From Hyphomicrobiales bacterium (lineage in GTDB: Bacteria; Pseudomonadota; Alphaproteobacteria; Rhizobiales; JAJFHC01): a stretch of DNA of 34,974 nt. Position 1 is the first letter of the stretch, and each line of letters starts with the position of its first letter. The notes under the pieces are model-generated. The model had not been told where the DNA came from. It worked only from the letters and a program-made list of their open reading frames with translations, and ran no database searches. Of the stretch, positions 15,583-25,001 are shown in pieces. The stretch is taken from NCBI GenBank assembly GCA_021775835.1, contig JAJFHC010000189.1:1-34974 (forward strand), written 5' to 3'. The position numbers were made by a program, and so were the translations under genes.

Positions 15583-16881
15583 ATGAAGATTACTGACGAT
15601 TCGCTGTACTGCCCGGCATCCTATTTGTTGTGGGCAGAGCACCCCGGCGACGGTTCGCCGGCAAGCATTGTGCACAAGGCCTATGCCCGTGAATTCTGGA
15701 GGGAACGCTCCTTCCTACAACGCCTTGTTGTCTTGCTCCGGTTTGTTACCTGGCCGTTCATCGTCTTGCTGGCGGTGGTCTATTTTACAGCTAAGAATGG
15801 CCGGGAAATCGCGCGGCGGTCCGGGCGCGGAGTCTTGCAGCAGATCGCCGATCAGTTTCGGCTGGCAGCTTGCCACGGAGTATTTCCGCCTTGGTACTAC
15901 ATGTTCGAGCTTTACCGTGACTCAAACCGGAGGCGGGCGCGGGATTATTTGAGCCGCTACGAGACCAAGTACAATCTGTCCGAGCTGTTGAAGCGTTATG
16001 TGGAGGGGACGAGCGGTGAGCTATTGAACAACAAGGCGGAGTTTGCCGCCATATGCCGGGACAACGGCATCCCGACGCCGCCGATCGTGGGCATCGTCGA
16101 GGATGGTCGATTTCAGTTCGCGACATCCGGCTGCCGATGCCCCGGGGAAACAGGGGTTCCTGAGGTCGACCTGTTCGTCAAACCTCTCCGAGGCAAAGGG
16201 GGCAGAGGCGCGTTGCGCTTCAAGCATAGTGGAAGCAATCGCTATACAGACAGTGACGGTTTCAACCGGTCCGCAGCGGAACTGCTGGAATATCTGGAGG
16301 GTCTTTCGAGGGAGAAGCCGTACATTGTTCAGCATTCCCTGACCAACCACCCCGACATTCTCGATCTGAGCGGCAATGCTCTGTCATGTGTCAGAACAAT
16401 GTCCTGCCGGAACGAAAACGGTGGGTTTGAGGTGACTAACGCCGTATTTCGGATGGCTCTGCGCAATGACACTGTTGTCGATGGTCTGCACCGTGGCGGC
16501 ATTGTATCCCGGGTCGATGTGGAAACCGGTGAACTCGGGCCAGCCACCGATCTGGGTTTCACGCCGCAAGTCGGCTGGTGCGAACGCAACCCGGTTACGG
16601 GTGTACAGATTGCCGGAAGGGTCTTGCCGGATTGGCCGGTTCTTGTTGAACTGGCCCGCAAAGCGCACGCCGCTTTCCCTTACAAGGTGACAGTTGGATG
16701 GGACATCGCATTGACCGCCGACGGTCCGGTTGTCGTGGAAGGCAACGGTTCACCCTGCGTCGATATCGTGCAGCGCGTAGATGAGCCCATGGGGGCGACA
16801 CGATTCGGTCAACTCTATGCCCATCATGTTTCACTGGCGGTCGAGAATGCCGAAGAACAAAGATGCAAACGGAGCCGGTGA
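15583..16881 (+). CDS. Sugar-transfer-associated ATP-grasp protein (PF14397-like)
   Basis: 432 residues from ATG 15583. An in-frame TTG at 15526 would add 19 residues, and no start has a well-spaced ribosome site. A hydrophobic stretch near the N-terminus (LLRFVTWPFIVLLAVVYF, about 50-67) may be a membrane anchor. The remainder resembles the ATP-grasp domain found beside sugar transferases: LLNNKAEFAAICRDNGIPTPP, VDLFVKPLRGKGGRGA (ATP-binding lysine and glycine loop), and the metal-binding end VGWDIALTADGPVVVEGNG. Such proteins are linked with exopolysaccharide or envelope decoration and presumably ligate an acid to an amine or hydroxyl. No glycosyltransferase is adjacent here. It converges with the dioxygenase gene across 24 bp. 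Confidence 0.8.
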   Translation: MKITDDSLYCPASYLLWAEHPGDGSPASIVHKAYAREFWRERSFLQRLVVLLRFVTWPFIVLLAVVYFTAKNGREIARRSGRGVLQQIADQFRLAACHGVFPPWYYMFELYRDSNRRRARDYLSRYETKYNLSELLKRYVEGTSGELLNNKAEFAAICRDNGIPTPPIVGIVEDGRFQFATSGCRCPGETGVPEVDLFVKPLRGKGGRGALRFKHSGSNRYTDSDGFNRSAAELLEYLEGLSREKPYIVQHSLTNHPDILDLSGNALSCVRTMSCRNENGGFEVTNAVFRMALRNDTVVDGLHRGGIVSRVDVETGELGPATDLGFTPQVGWCERNPVTGVQIAGRVLPDWPVLVELARKAHAAFPYKVTVGWDIALTADGPVVVEGNGSPCVDIVQRVDEPMGATRFGQLYAHHVSLAVENAEEQRCKRSR

Positions 16882-16905
16882 GCATCGGGGAAGGGCGTGC
16901 TGACC

Positions 16906-17799
16906 TTATGCCACCGCGTCTTCGGTATCCTGATGTTCGAAAATCGACGTGTAGCCCTTCGACCAGTCCGGCGGCAACCGCAGGTGCAGGTCGTCGTGCT
17001 GGGCATATCGCGCGGGCGATCCACGCAAGATCGTGCCCGTGTAGGAATTGCCCCAGGTCATCGCCGTATAGGACATGGAATCGGCCGCGGACATGCCGTG
17101 TATCAGCAATGGCCGGCTTTCGTCCGACAGGTTTGGGCTGGAACTGTGCACGGTCAGGGGGTGGAGGGCGATCACGTCGCCGGCGTCCATCGGGATCGAA
17201 ATCGTGTTTTCTGTCCCGGCTCTTGAAAGATCGTCCTCGCTGATCTCTCCTGTCCACACATCGTCCTTGTCATAGTGCTCAAAGATCTCGCGGCGGTGGC
17301 TGCCGGGTACGACCTTCAAGGGGCCAAGAGCCTCAGTCACTTCATAAAGCGATGCCAGCAGCTGGATAGTGCCCACATTGGTGTGCGGGTAGAAGGCCAG
17401 ATCCTGATGCCAGGCAACCTTGCCGGCGGACCCCGGTGGCTTCACGTTGATCATCGAGTCGCGATATTTGACGTCCGGACCCAAAATATCGGACGCCAAG
17501 TCGGCGATGCTGGACTCCCGGGCGACACTCCAGAATGTCGGGTCCTGGTCAGGAAGACGCTCCACCCTAAGAACACGCGGGTGGGCCGCGGTGTGGTCCT
17601 TGTGAACCGAAAACCACTGGTTCGATTTTGTAAGCGGACGGCTGCGGTCAATTGCGGCGGTGTAGGCGTCGCGGGTCGTCTTCAGCCAGGTGTCGTCAAG
17701 CAGTCCTTTGCACAGCACGAAACCCTGCTCGAAATACTGATTGCGCTGGTCCTGGGTGAGGATCTTCGGTGGATGAGCGAGAATATCCTGTTGCAACAT
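16906..17799 (-). CDS. Phytanoyl-CoA dioxygenase (PhyH)-family Fe(II)/2-oxoglutarate oxygenase
   Basis: 297 residues from ATG 17799, with GGAG seven bases upstream. The non-heme iron facial triad is visible: WHQD (His131, Asp133) and the distal His218 in LTVHSSSPN. Arg229 in SRP is positioned to bind 2-oxoglutarate. GPLKVVPGSHRR is a strong PhyH-family marker. These enzymes hydroxylate small molecules or lipids, for example ectoine or phytanoyl-CoA. No ectoine synthesis genes are present here, so the substrate is unknown. It is divergent from mnmD over 81 bp and ends close to the ATP-grasp gene. Confidence 0.87.
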   Translation of the reverse strand: MLQQDILAHPPKILTQDQRNQYFEQGFVLCKGLLDDTWLKTTRDAYTAAIDRSRPLTKSNQWFSVHKDHTAAHPRVLRVERLPDQDPTFWSVARESSIADLASDILGPDVKYRDSMINVKPPGSAGKVAWHQDLAFYPHTNVGTIQLLASLYEVTEALGPLKVVPGSHRREIFEHYDKDDVWTGEISEDDLSRAGTENTISIPMDAGDVIALHPLTVHSSSPNLSDESRPLLIHGMSAADSMSYTAMTWGNSYTGTILRGSPARYAQHDDLHLRLPPDWSKGYTSIFEHQDTEDAVA

Positions 17800-17880
17800 T
17801 TGCAATCTCCCAAATTGCCGTTTCCGCCCTCAATTGTCGGTTTCCTGAAAATTGCGAAACGACATCGGGCGTCTGTTATC

Positions 17881-18657
17881 ATGCGATTCAGTGTTGGATT
17901 TCGCAAGAGAGAACTGACGATCGTTGACCCTGAGAACAGACCCTCGAAGATATCCGGCCGGGAGCTCCACGCAGTAGCCTGGGATGCTGCCAGTTCTCCG
18001 TTTTCCGAAGAGTTCGGCGATCACTTCTTTTCGGCAGACGGCGGCCTTGAAGAGTGTCGCCATGTGTTTCTGGACGGCAATGGTCTGCCGGACCGTTGGG
18101 TGGGGAAGAGTGTGTTTTCCATTGCCGAACTTGGCTTTGGTACCGGGTTGAATTTTCTTGAAACCTGGCGGCACTGGATAAAGGCACGCCGGGACGGTCA
18201 GCATCTGACCTTCACCTCCTTCGAAGCCTTCCCGCTGGAGACACAAGACATCAGGCGGGCGTTATCCGTTTGGCCGGATCTGTCACTGCTGTCCGGTCGT
18301 CTGCTGGAGTGCTGGCCGGATCTGGGCGAAGGGCCGACATCCTGGGCGATGGACGGACAAACCACGCTGTCAGTCGTTCACGCCCCCGCCCTTGATGGCG
18401 TTCAATGCTGGGAAGGACAGGCCGACGCCTGGTACCTTGATGGGTTCTCGCCGGCAAAAAATCCAGACATGTGGTCGGCGACTCTGATGCATCTCGTATA
18501 TGAGCAAACCAAACCAGAGGGCACTTTTGCAACCTACACCGTCGCCGGCTGGGTGCGGCGCAATCTTCAAGCTGCCGGATTCGACATTACAAAAAAGCCT
18601 GGTTTTGGACGCAAGCGAGAGATGATGACCGGTATGAAACGCAGCCCTCGTTCCTGA
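17881..18657 (+). CDS. mnmD: tRNA 5-methylaminomethyl-2-thiouridine methyltransferase (MnmD domain, free-standing)
   Basis: 258 residues from ATG 17881. The frame remains open to 17275, but that part is antisense to the dioxygenase gene. Family hallmarks are SEEFGDHFFS, the SAM-binding loop IAELGFGTGLNFLETW, and the signature WYLDGFSPAKNPDMW. FATYTVAGWVRRNLQAAGF and GRKREMMTG close the domain. The enzyme would methylate the nm5U34 wobble base to mnm5U in glutamine, lysine and glutamate tRNAs. The FAD-dependent oxidase half of bifunctional MnmC is absent, and the gene ends here. The ribosome site is weak. The stop is 18 bp from the convergent lipid-repair gene. Confidence 0.88.
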   Translation: MRFSVGFRKRELTIVDPENRPSKISGRELHAVAWDAASSPFSEEFGDHFFSADGGLEECRHVFLDGNGLPDRWVGKSVFSIAELGFGTGLNFLETWRHWIKARRDGQHLTFTSFEAFPLETQDIRRALSVWPDLSLLSGRLLECWPDLGEGPTSWAMDGQTTLSVVHAPALDGVQCWEGQADAWYLDGFSPAKNPDMWSATLMHLVYEQTKPEGTFATYTVAGWVRRNLQAAGFDITKKPGFGRKREMMTGMKRSPRS

Positions 18658-18675
18658 CCATCAACTCTGTTTGCG

Positions 18676-21600
18676 TTACTGGCCGTCAACCAGGGCCTGG
18701 ACTTCCACATAGTCTGTCTTTCCTGTCCCCAGCACAGGGATCGCATCGACGACAACTATGGTGCGCGGGATCATCAGTTCCGAAATGCCTCGCGCCTGTC
18801 CGTCGGCCAGCAGGTCCTTGCGGTCGGCATCGGGCTTGGTCGATACCAGCACCACCTGCTCGCCTTTACGGGCGTCCGGAATGGCGACCGCGGCATGGGC
18901 ATGGTCCGGCCAGGCTTGTGCTGCGTGTGCCTCGACCGCCGTCAGTGATACCATTTCCCCGGCAATCTTTGCGAACCGCTTGGCGCGGCCGGCAATCGTC
19001 ACGAAACCTTCTTCGTCAATCTCGACGATATCGCCGGTATCGTACCAGCCGTCTTGCGGCGGTTCGATCACGCCCGGGTTTTCGTGGCGCAGGTAACCCA
19101 GCATGATGTTCGGTCCGGAAACCGACAGTCGCCCGCCTTTTTCTATGCCAGGTACAGGCTCGAGCCGGAAATCGATGCCCGGCAGGATCCGCCCGACAGT
19201 GCCTGCCTTGAACTGCATCGGTGTGTTGGTGGAGATGGCGGGCGCTGTTTCCGTGGCGCCATAGCCTTCGAAAATCCTTAAGCCGAACCTTTCTGACCAG
19301 GTCTGTCTGGTCTCCGGTTTAAGCCTTTCGGCGCCTGCAAAAATGTAACGCAGGGAATAGAAATCATAAGGGTGGCTAGCCCGTGCATAGCCCGCCAGGA
19401 AAGTGTCGGTCCCGAACATGATGGTCGCATTGGTGTCGTAAACCAGTTCCGGTACAATTCGGTAGTGCAGCGGAGAGGGGTAGAGGAAGGTCCGGATCCC
19501 CGACAGGATTGGCAGGATCAGCCCGCCCGTAAGCCCGAACGAATGAAAGATCGGTAGCGCATTGAACACCGTGTCCGTGGGGTTGAAATCAACCCGCGCC
19601 GACAACTGGTAGCGGTTTGCCTGGATGTTTCCGTGGCTGAGTACGACTCCTTTGGGGACGCCTTCGGAGCCTGAAGTGAAGAGAACAACCGCCGGGTCCG
19701 ATGGTCCCAACCCTCGGGCAGCACGGCGGTGGGTAAAATCGGCAAAGAACGTATCGATTAGTCCACGGATTTTTGCCGCCGTCCCAATGGTATCGCGAAG
19801 GTCTTCCAGCATGACCACGCTGCGGCCCGCGCTAATGGCGTCCACCTGATCCTGCAACTTGCCCAACTCGACAAATCGGCGCGAGGTCAGCACGGTTTTG
19901 ATTTGCGCTGTTTCGCAAGCCGCGACCATGTTCCTGGAACCAGTTGAGAAATTGAGCATTGCCGGTACCCGGCCGAACGCCTGCAGGGCAAAGAAAGTCA
20001 CCACGCCGCCCAGCGAATTCGGCAGCAGCACACCTACCCGTTCGCCCGGTTCGGTCGTTGCCGCGATCTTCCGGCCAAGGACAAAGGCGCCCAGGATGAT
20101 CTTCTTGTAGTGAGCCGGCGCACGTTCGATATCCTCGATGACCAGGTGCTTCGATCCGTGAATCTTACGGGCTTCGAGCAGGGCTTGAAACAAGGTGCGA
20201 TCCCTGTCGCTGGTCTCGAAAATCATGTCGGCCATGACATCGTAAAGTTTGGCGCCGATCAGCTGGCGCCGCGCCCGCCCCCGGGTCTCGTCAGGAATGT
20301 CGAAGCGCCGGGGTTCCAGGAAGGTGATCGTCAGCTTCGGGAACCAGCGCAGCCGGAGCTTTCCCTTGAGACGGGAGAATTTTGAGTACTGGGCGCCGTC
20401 TATGCGGATTGGCAACAAGCTGGCGTCGGCCAGATTGGCGATAGCGCCCGGACCCTCGTAGACCTTCATCAGGGCGCCGGTCACGGTAATCCGGCCTTCG
20501 GGAAAGATCACGCATTTGCGGCCTTCCTTGACGGCCTTTGCCATGGTGCGGGCGGCAAACGGATTTGTCGGGTCGATCGGCAACAGGTCGAAAAAGAGAA
20601 AGGCCGGTTTGACCCACCAGGATTTCGCAATATGGGTGTTGATGGCAAAGACCGCCTTGTCAGGCAGGAACGCCCCTAGCAGGGGACCGTCGAGCAGGGA
20701 GGTGTGATTGGCAACGATCACCACCCTTTCACCCGCCTTGCGATAGTTCTCAAGCCCGCGCACTTCAACACGGTGCATGACCCGGAAATATGCCGCGACA
20801 AAACCCTTCACGGTCTCCTCCGGCAGAAGCTTGCAGATGTAGATCGCGACGACCGTGTTGCCCAACGCTGCACAGAGAAAAATCTGCGGGATGGTAAAAC
20901 CCATCGATAGCATCGCGATTGTGGCCAGGGCCGACAGGACCAGGAAGGCCGCGTTCATCACGTTGTTGCTGGCAATGGTGCGTGAACGGTGTGCTGGTTC
21001 GCTCCAGTCCTGAAGAATGGTGTAAAGCGGAACAATGTAGATGCCGCCGAATATCGAGACCATGGCGAGATCGAACAGCACCCGCAGCCCACCCGCTTGT
21101 GCGGGGAAGGCAAGGGCGTTGAGGAGTTCCGTATCCGGCGACATGCGCACGCTTGCGAAATAGAGGTCGATGCAGAACACCGACATGCCGATGGCGGCAA
21201 GGGGAACGAATTTCGCGGATACTTCACCGGCAAGCAGTTTGTTGCACAACAGTGAGCCGACACCGATGCCGACTGAAAAGACCGTCAGGAACAAGGTAAC
21301 GACGGTCTCGTCTGCGCCGAGCGTCTCCTTGGCGTAGGTCGGAAACTGCGCCAGGAAAATGCCGCCGAACAGCCAGAACCACGAGATCCCCAATATGGCA
21401 CGGAATATGCCAACCTGGCTCGAAGCGTGGCGCAGGATTGCGGTTGTTTCCGTGAACAGGTTCCAGTTGATCTTCAGGCCAGGCGCCGTCGGGTTCGCCT
21501 GCGGAATGAACCGGCTTGCGCCATACCCCACCACAGCCACCGCCAGGACGAGGACAGAAATGATGGTCAGGCCGAAGTCGGTAAGAATAAGCAGGCCGCC

Positions 21601-22092
21601 GGTAATCGTGCCGAGCAGGATCGCCAGAAAGGTAGCGGTTTCGATCAGCGCATTGCCGCCGATCAGTTCGCACTCTTCTAGGTGTTGCGGCAGTATCGAG
21701 TATTTGAGCGGCCCGAAGAAGGTCGACTGGGTGCCCAGGAGAAACAGTACGAACAGGAGGAGAGGGATGTTCTGCAGGAACAGGGCGACTGTCGCAAAGC
21801 CCGCAAGTCCGATTTCCGCAAGTTTGATGATCCGGATCAGTCGGGATTTTTCGTACTTCTCGGCAATCTGACCGGCGGTCGCCGAGAACAGGAAGAATGG
21901 CAGTATGAACAGGCCGGCAGCCACATTGACAAGCAGCTTTGCATCCAGGCCGGCGCGTTCCGCAAGCACATACGTCACCAGAATGACGAGGGCATTCTTG
22001 AAGATATTGTCGTTGAAGGCACCCATTGCCTGGGTGATGAAGAGCGGCAGGAAACGGCGTTTCCTGAGCACATCGAATTGCGTGTGGGACAT
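18676..22092 (-). CDS. Fused lysophospholipid transporter LplT / PlsC acyltransferase / acyl-ACP synthetase (Aas)
   Basis: 1138 residues from ATG 22092 (MSHTQF); the frame stays open to 22275. Three modules follow in order. Residues 1-430 are a 12-helix MFS transporter of the LplT type (FITQAMGAFNDNIFKNAL at the start). Residues about 440-620 are a PlsC glycerophospholipid acyltransferase with HTSLLD (His463) and FPEGR (530-534). Residues about 650-1130 are an AMP-forming acyl-ACP/CoA synthetase with TSGSEGVPKG (806-815), YGATET (944-949) and YDTGDI. In E. coli LplT and Aas are separate proteins that import and re-acylate lysophosphatidylethanolamine at the inner membrane; this fusion would do both. 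Divergent from the amidase gene. Confidence 0.92.
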   Translation of the reverse strand: MSHTQFDVLRKRRFLPLFITQAMGAFNDNIFKNALVILVTYVLAERAGLDAKLLVNVAAGLFILPFFLFSATAGQIAEKYEKSRLIRIIKLAEIGLAGFATVALFLQNIPLLLFVLFLLGTQSTFFGPLKYSILPQHLEECELIGGNALIETATFLAILLGTITGGLLILTDFGLTIISVLVLAVAVVGYGASRFIPQANPTAPGLKINWNLFTETTAILRHASSQVGIFRAILGISWFWLFGGIFLAQFPTYAKETLGADETVVTLFLTVFSVGIGVGSLLCNKLLAGEVSAKFVPLAAIGMSVFCIDLYFASVRMSPDTELLNALAFPAQAGGLRVLFDLAMVSIFGGIYIVPLYTILQDWSEPAHRSRTIASNNVMNAAFLVLSALATIAMLSMGFTIPQIFLCAALGNTVVAIYICKLLPEETVKGFVAAYFRVMHRVEVRGLENYRKAGERVVIVANHTSLLDGPLLGAFLPDKAVFAINTHIAKSWWVKPAFLFFDLLPIDPTNPFAARTMAKAVKEGRKCVIFPEGRITVTGALMKVYEGPGAIANLADASLLPIRIDGAQYSKFSRLKGKLRLRWFPKLTITFLEPRRFDIPDETRGRARRQLIGAKLYDVMADMIFETSDRDRTLFQALLEARKIHGSKHLVIEDIERAPAHYKKIILGAFVLGRKIAATTEPGERVGVLLPNSLGGVVTFFALQAFGRVPAMLNFSTGSRNMVAACETAQIKTVLTSRRFVELGKLQDQVDAISAGRSVVMLEDLRDTIGTAAKIRGLIDTFFADFTHRRAARGLGPSDPAVVLFTSGSEGVPKGVVLSHGNIQANRYQLSARVDFNPTDTVFNALPIFHSFGLTGGLILPILSGIRTFLYPSPLHYRIVPELVYDTNATIMFGTDTFLAGYARASHPYDFYSLRYIFAGAERLKPETRQTWSERFGLRIFEGYGATETAPAISTNTPMQFKAGTVGRILPGIDFRLEPVPGIEKGGRLSVSGPNIMLGYLRHENPGVIEPPQDGWYDTGDIVEIDEEGFVTIAGRAKRFAKIAGEMVSLTAVEAHAAQAWPDHAHAAVAIPDARKGEQVVLVSTKPDADRKDLLADGQARGISELMIPRTIVVVDAIPVLGTGKTDYVEVQALVDGQ

Positions 22093-22289
22093 GGTGCAGA
22101 AAGCCCTTGGTTGTCCGGTCTGGCCACCGGGAAGATCGGTAATATGGGCCGATTCGCAGGAAGCACGATTACGGTAACAAAGTGCCATTGTCGCCGCACT
22201 GTGAAATTCCTGTGTCTCCGGGTTTCCATGGAACACGCCTTTGAGGCATAGTCGCCGCTCAATCGTAATCGCCAAGAAGGAACCCGCTC

Positions 22290-23645
22290 ATGTCTCTCAA
22301 GCCGATCCTCGCCCTGAGCGAAGACCTTGCTGCTGGCCGCACGTCTTCGCGTGCGCTGGTCGACGAATGCCTGGATCGCATTGCAGATCCAGCAGGCGAG
22401 GGCGCCCGTACGTTCATTCAGGTCGATGCAGACGGCGCACGAGCAGCGGCAGATCACGTGGATGCCCTGAAAGGTCGGGGTGTAAGAGTATCGCCCCTGG
22501 CGGGTATTCCGGTTTCGGTCAAGGATCTCTTCGACGTGGCAGGTCAGGTAACCCGGGCGGGTTCCAGAGTGGTCGACGACGGGCCGGCACATGCTGACGC
22601 GACCTCGATTGCCCGGTTGCGGGCAGCCGGCATGATCATCATGGGCCGCACGAACATGACCGAGTTTGCCTTTTCCGGTCTGGGGATCAACCCGCACTAT
22701 GGAACGCCTTCCAGTCCCTGGGACCGCGAAACCGGACGCATTCCTGGTGGGTCTTCATCAGGTGCGGCGGTTTCAGTCGCTGACGGCATGGCCGCTGTCG
22801 GCATGGGGACGGACACAGGTGGTTCCTGCCGTATCCCCGCCCATTGTTGCGGGGTGGCCGGCTACAAGCCGTCGTCATGGCGGGTCCCGCGGGACGGGGT
22901 CTATCCCTTGTCGTCGTCGCTAGACTCGGTTGGTCCCATGGCCAGGACCGCTGCCTGTTGCGCCATGGTTGACGCCGCCCTCGCGGGAGAGCCAATCGAA
23001 GCCCCCGCATCGATCAATCCGAAAGGGCTGCGGCTTGCCGTGCCACAGACCCTGGTGCTCGATGACCTTGATGACGATGTCTCAAGGTGTTTCGAACAGG
23101 CACTCAGCCGGCTGGCCCTGGCCGGGGTGATCCTGGAAGAGGTCGACTGCAAGGAGTGGGCAGAGTTGCCGACGATCAATGCCAAAGGCGGAATTGCCGC
23201 CGCCGAGGCTTTCGCCTTGCACCAGCCGTTGCTGGCGAGCGATGGGGACGGGTATGATCAGCGGGTCCGTGGACGGATCATGGGCGGGGACAACCAGTCG
23301 GCGGCAGACTATATCGACACATTGACTGCCCGGTCCCGCCTGATCGGGATATTCCAGAAAGCAGCCGCAGGTTTCGACGCCTACGTCCTGCCTACCGCAG
23401 CCCAGATCGCGCCTGCCATCGAGCCAATAATTTCCGGGACACTCGAGAATTACGTTCACAACAACATGCGCATGTTGCGAAACACGTCTGTGGGCAATTT
23501 TCTCGACGGGTGTGCGATCACGATGCCATGCCACGAACCAGGCAACGCGTCGGTCGGCCTCATGCTCATGGCGGCGAACGGCCAGGACCGGCACCTGTTT
23601 TCAGTCGCAAACGCCGTTGAAAACGTCATTGGACATAACACGTAG
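22290..23645 (+). CDS. Amidase signature family hydrolase (GatA-like)
   Basis: 451 residues from ATG 22290, with AAGGA at 22277-22281. The full Ser-cisSer-Lys triad is visible: SVKD (Lys78), GGSSSG (Ser156) and TDTGGSCRIPA (Ser179). The family also shows TNMTEFAFSGLG and GYKPS. It hydrolyses amide bonds in a small molecule. Because no gatB or gatC is nearby and the C-terminus is divergent, it is probably a catabolic amidase, for example of allophanate, indoleacetamide or aryl-amide type, rather than the Glu-tRNA(Gln) amidotransferase subunit. Substrate unknown. Confidence 0.9.
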   Translation: MSLKPILALSEDLAAGRTSSRALVDECLDRIADPAGEGARTFIQVDADGARAAADHVDALKGRGVRVSPLAGIPVSVKDLFDVAGQVTRAGSRVVDDGPAHADATSIARLRAAGMIIMGRTNMTEFAFSGLGINPHYGTPSSPWDRETGRIPGGSSSGAAVSVADGMAAVGMGTDTGGSCRIPAHCCGVAGYKPSSWRVPRDGVYPLSSSLDSVGPMARTAACCAMVDAALAGEPIEAPASINPKGLRLAVPQTLVLDDLDDDVSRCFEQALSRLALAGVILEEVDCKEWAELPTINAKGGIAAAEAFALHQPLLASDGDGYDQRVRGRIMGGDNQSAADYIDTLTARSRLIGIFQKAAAGFDAYVLPTAAQIAPAIEPIISGTLENYVHNNMRMLRNTSVGNFLDGCAITMPCHEPGNASVGLMLMAANGQDRHLFSVANAVENVIGHNT

Positions 23646-23735
23646 TAAGTCGTCTGTGCCGTAACCGGATAGTGATTGCCAGTGTTGACAAAGGATTAGG
23701 GATATTCAGTGGAATGGGGTTCAATCCGGCACCAG

Positions 23736-23761
23736 ATATCATGTAACATGTTCTATGATAT
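23736..23761. promoter_or_regulatory. 26-bp near-perfect dyad upstream of the ialB-like gene
   Basis: ATATCAT (23736-23742) and ATGATAT (23755-23761) are perfect inverted copies. The perfect palindrome AACATGTT (23745-23752) sits exactly in the middle, so 22 of 26 positions are symmetric. It lies 40 bp before the GTG start of the downstream gene. TTGACA at 23685-23690 could be a -35 box, though no convincing -10 follows at 17 bp. Confidence 0.55.
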
Positions 23762-23801
23762 TTCTGCGTCCCGACTCCGTTTTCCAATCCAGTGAGGCCA
23801 G

Positions 23802-24407
23802 GTGATCAAGCTTGCCCATCTTTCCTGCGTGTTGATTGGTGCCGCTGGCATCTTGCCGGCTGCTGCCGGGGAGTCGCCGCGGGAGTCGATGAACTTCCGA
23901 TATGCTCAGAACAGCGGACAGTCGACCACGGCGGGCGGTTCAATCAAGATCGAGGAAAACCGCGATCCCACCAACCTCGTTGCTGAAAAGAAACCGCCTG
24001 AAACCAATTGGAAGGCCAAGTGCGTCAATGACGAACAGGGCGCCAGCGTAGACTGCCGCGTCGTGCAGAACATCCAGTTGACAAAGACCAAACAGCGTTT
24101 GTTGAGCGTCATGGTGCGAATGCCAACGCTTACGCGCCAGCCGGCCCTGGTTTTCAACCTTCCACACGGCTTGTACTTGCCGGCGGGCACCACGATCCAG
24201 ATCGATAAATCGGCGCCCTTCGCGCTGGAAATTGAAACCTGTGATCAAAAGGGATGTTACGCCAACATGCCGGCCGACACTGAATTGCTGACCGCCTTGA
24301 TGCGCGGCGCAAACCTGATCGTGACCTTTCAGAATCTTGCCAGAAAACCAATCGCCGTGCCCGTCACACTGGTCGGGTTCACGGCGGCGTTCGAAAAGAT
24401 CCGTTAA
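23802..24407 (+). CDS. Invasion-associated locus B (IalB)-family secreted protein
   Basis: 201 residues from GTG 23802, with GAGG four bases upstream. The N-terminus is a Sec signal peptide ending near AAAGES. The mature part has the IalB pattern: WKAKCVND, a paired-cysteine region (CRVVQNIQL), LVFNLPHGLYLPAGTTIQID, the conserved CDQKGCYANMPAD, and LVGFTAAFEKIR at the end. IalB was named in Bartonella but is widespread in free-living Alphaproteobacteria, so virulence should not be inferred. It probably acts in the periplasm or envelope. It is preceded by a strong dyad and converges with the FixH-like gene. Confidence 0.85.
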   Translation: MIKLAHLSCVLIGAAGILPAAAGESPRESMNFRYAQNSGQSTTAGGSIKIEENRDPTNLVAEKKPPETNWKAKCVNDEQGASVDCRVVQNIQLTKTKQRLLSVMVRMPTLTRQPALVFNLPHGLYLPAGTTIQIDKSAPFALEIETCDQKGCYANMPADTELLTALMRGANLIVTFQNLARKPIAVPVTLVGFTAAFEKIR

Positions 24408-24449
24408 TCTGAGTGGAGAGCCGACAGTAGCCGGCAGCAGCCAGGCCGG

Positions 24450-25001
24450 TCAGTTCACACTGATAACCTTGTCAATGTGAAACAGGAACGGAGGGTTTGT
24501 CCGTTCTCTCGGGTTGACCGCCGTCACCGACACGGTCCAGTCGCCACTTTCCATACGGCCGATGTCGGCGGCGTACTTGGCGTCATTCCCCTGTTGCATC
24601 AGGAGCTGCGATTGACCGGTCCGATCCGGTCCTGAAAGACGCGCCACGACATGGATGCCGTTCAAATGATCGCCGTTCTTGTCCCGGATATCCATCATGA
24701 GCGCACCTGCGGACGAGTCAAACTCAAGAGCCCCGCTGTATCCTTGACGTGTCAGGGCATCGATTTTGGATTGATCCGGCTGATAATGAACCGAACTCGC
24801 GCGCTTGTTTTCCCAGTCTCGAACTTTGAAGTCAGGCACCGGATAGGCTCCCATCGGGCTGGACGGCAATAGCGTCACGCCGTAGACGAACGAACCGCTC
24901 GCGGCAACGATCAACCCTAACGATAGCATTGTTCGGATGACTCTCAATCTGGGTTTGTGTTTTCGCACGACTGACGATCCACGATAACTGCTGCTTTGCA
25001 T
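24450..25001 (-). CDS. Membrane-anchored FixH-like domain protein
   Basis: 183 residues from ATG 25001, with GAGGA just upstream. A basic N-terminus and one membrane segment (about 25-46, MLSLGLIVAASGSFVYGV) are followed by a periplasmic beta-rich domain with ALMMDIRDKNGDHLNGIHVVARLSG and GDWTVSVTA. This resembles the FixH/YtkA-like immunoglobulin fold found with copper delivery to cytochrome oxidase. No fixGHIS or oxidase gene is present, and I see no Met/His copper motif beyond scattered residues. The FixH assignment is therefore tentative, and it could be another Ig-like envelope protein. Confidence 0.5.
   Translation of the reverse strand: MQSSSYRGSSVVRKHKPRLRVIRTMLSLGLIVAASGSFVYGVTLLPSSPMGAYPVPDFKVRDWENKRASSVHYQPDQSKIDALTRQGYSGALEFDSSAGALMMDIRDKNGDHLNGIHVVARLSGPDRTGQSQLLMQQGNDAKYAADIGRMESGDWTVSVTAVNPRERTNPPFLFHIDKVISVN

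Noticed and set aside
17275..17880. Upstream extension of the mnmD frame by 202 codons
   Set aside because: It lies opposite the dioxygenase gene and does not match MnmD; ATG 17881 gives the expected domain length.
23802..24407. IalB-like gene as evidence of a pathogen
   Set aside because: The family is widespread in non-pathogenic Alphaproteobacteria, and no other virulence genes are present.
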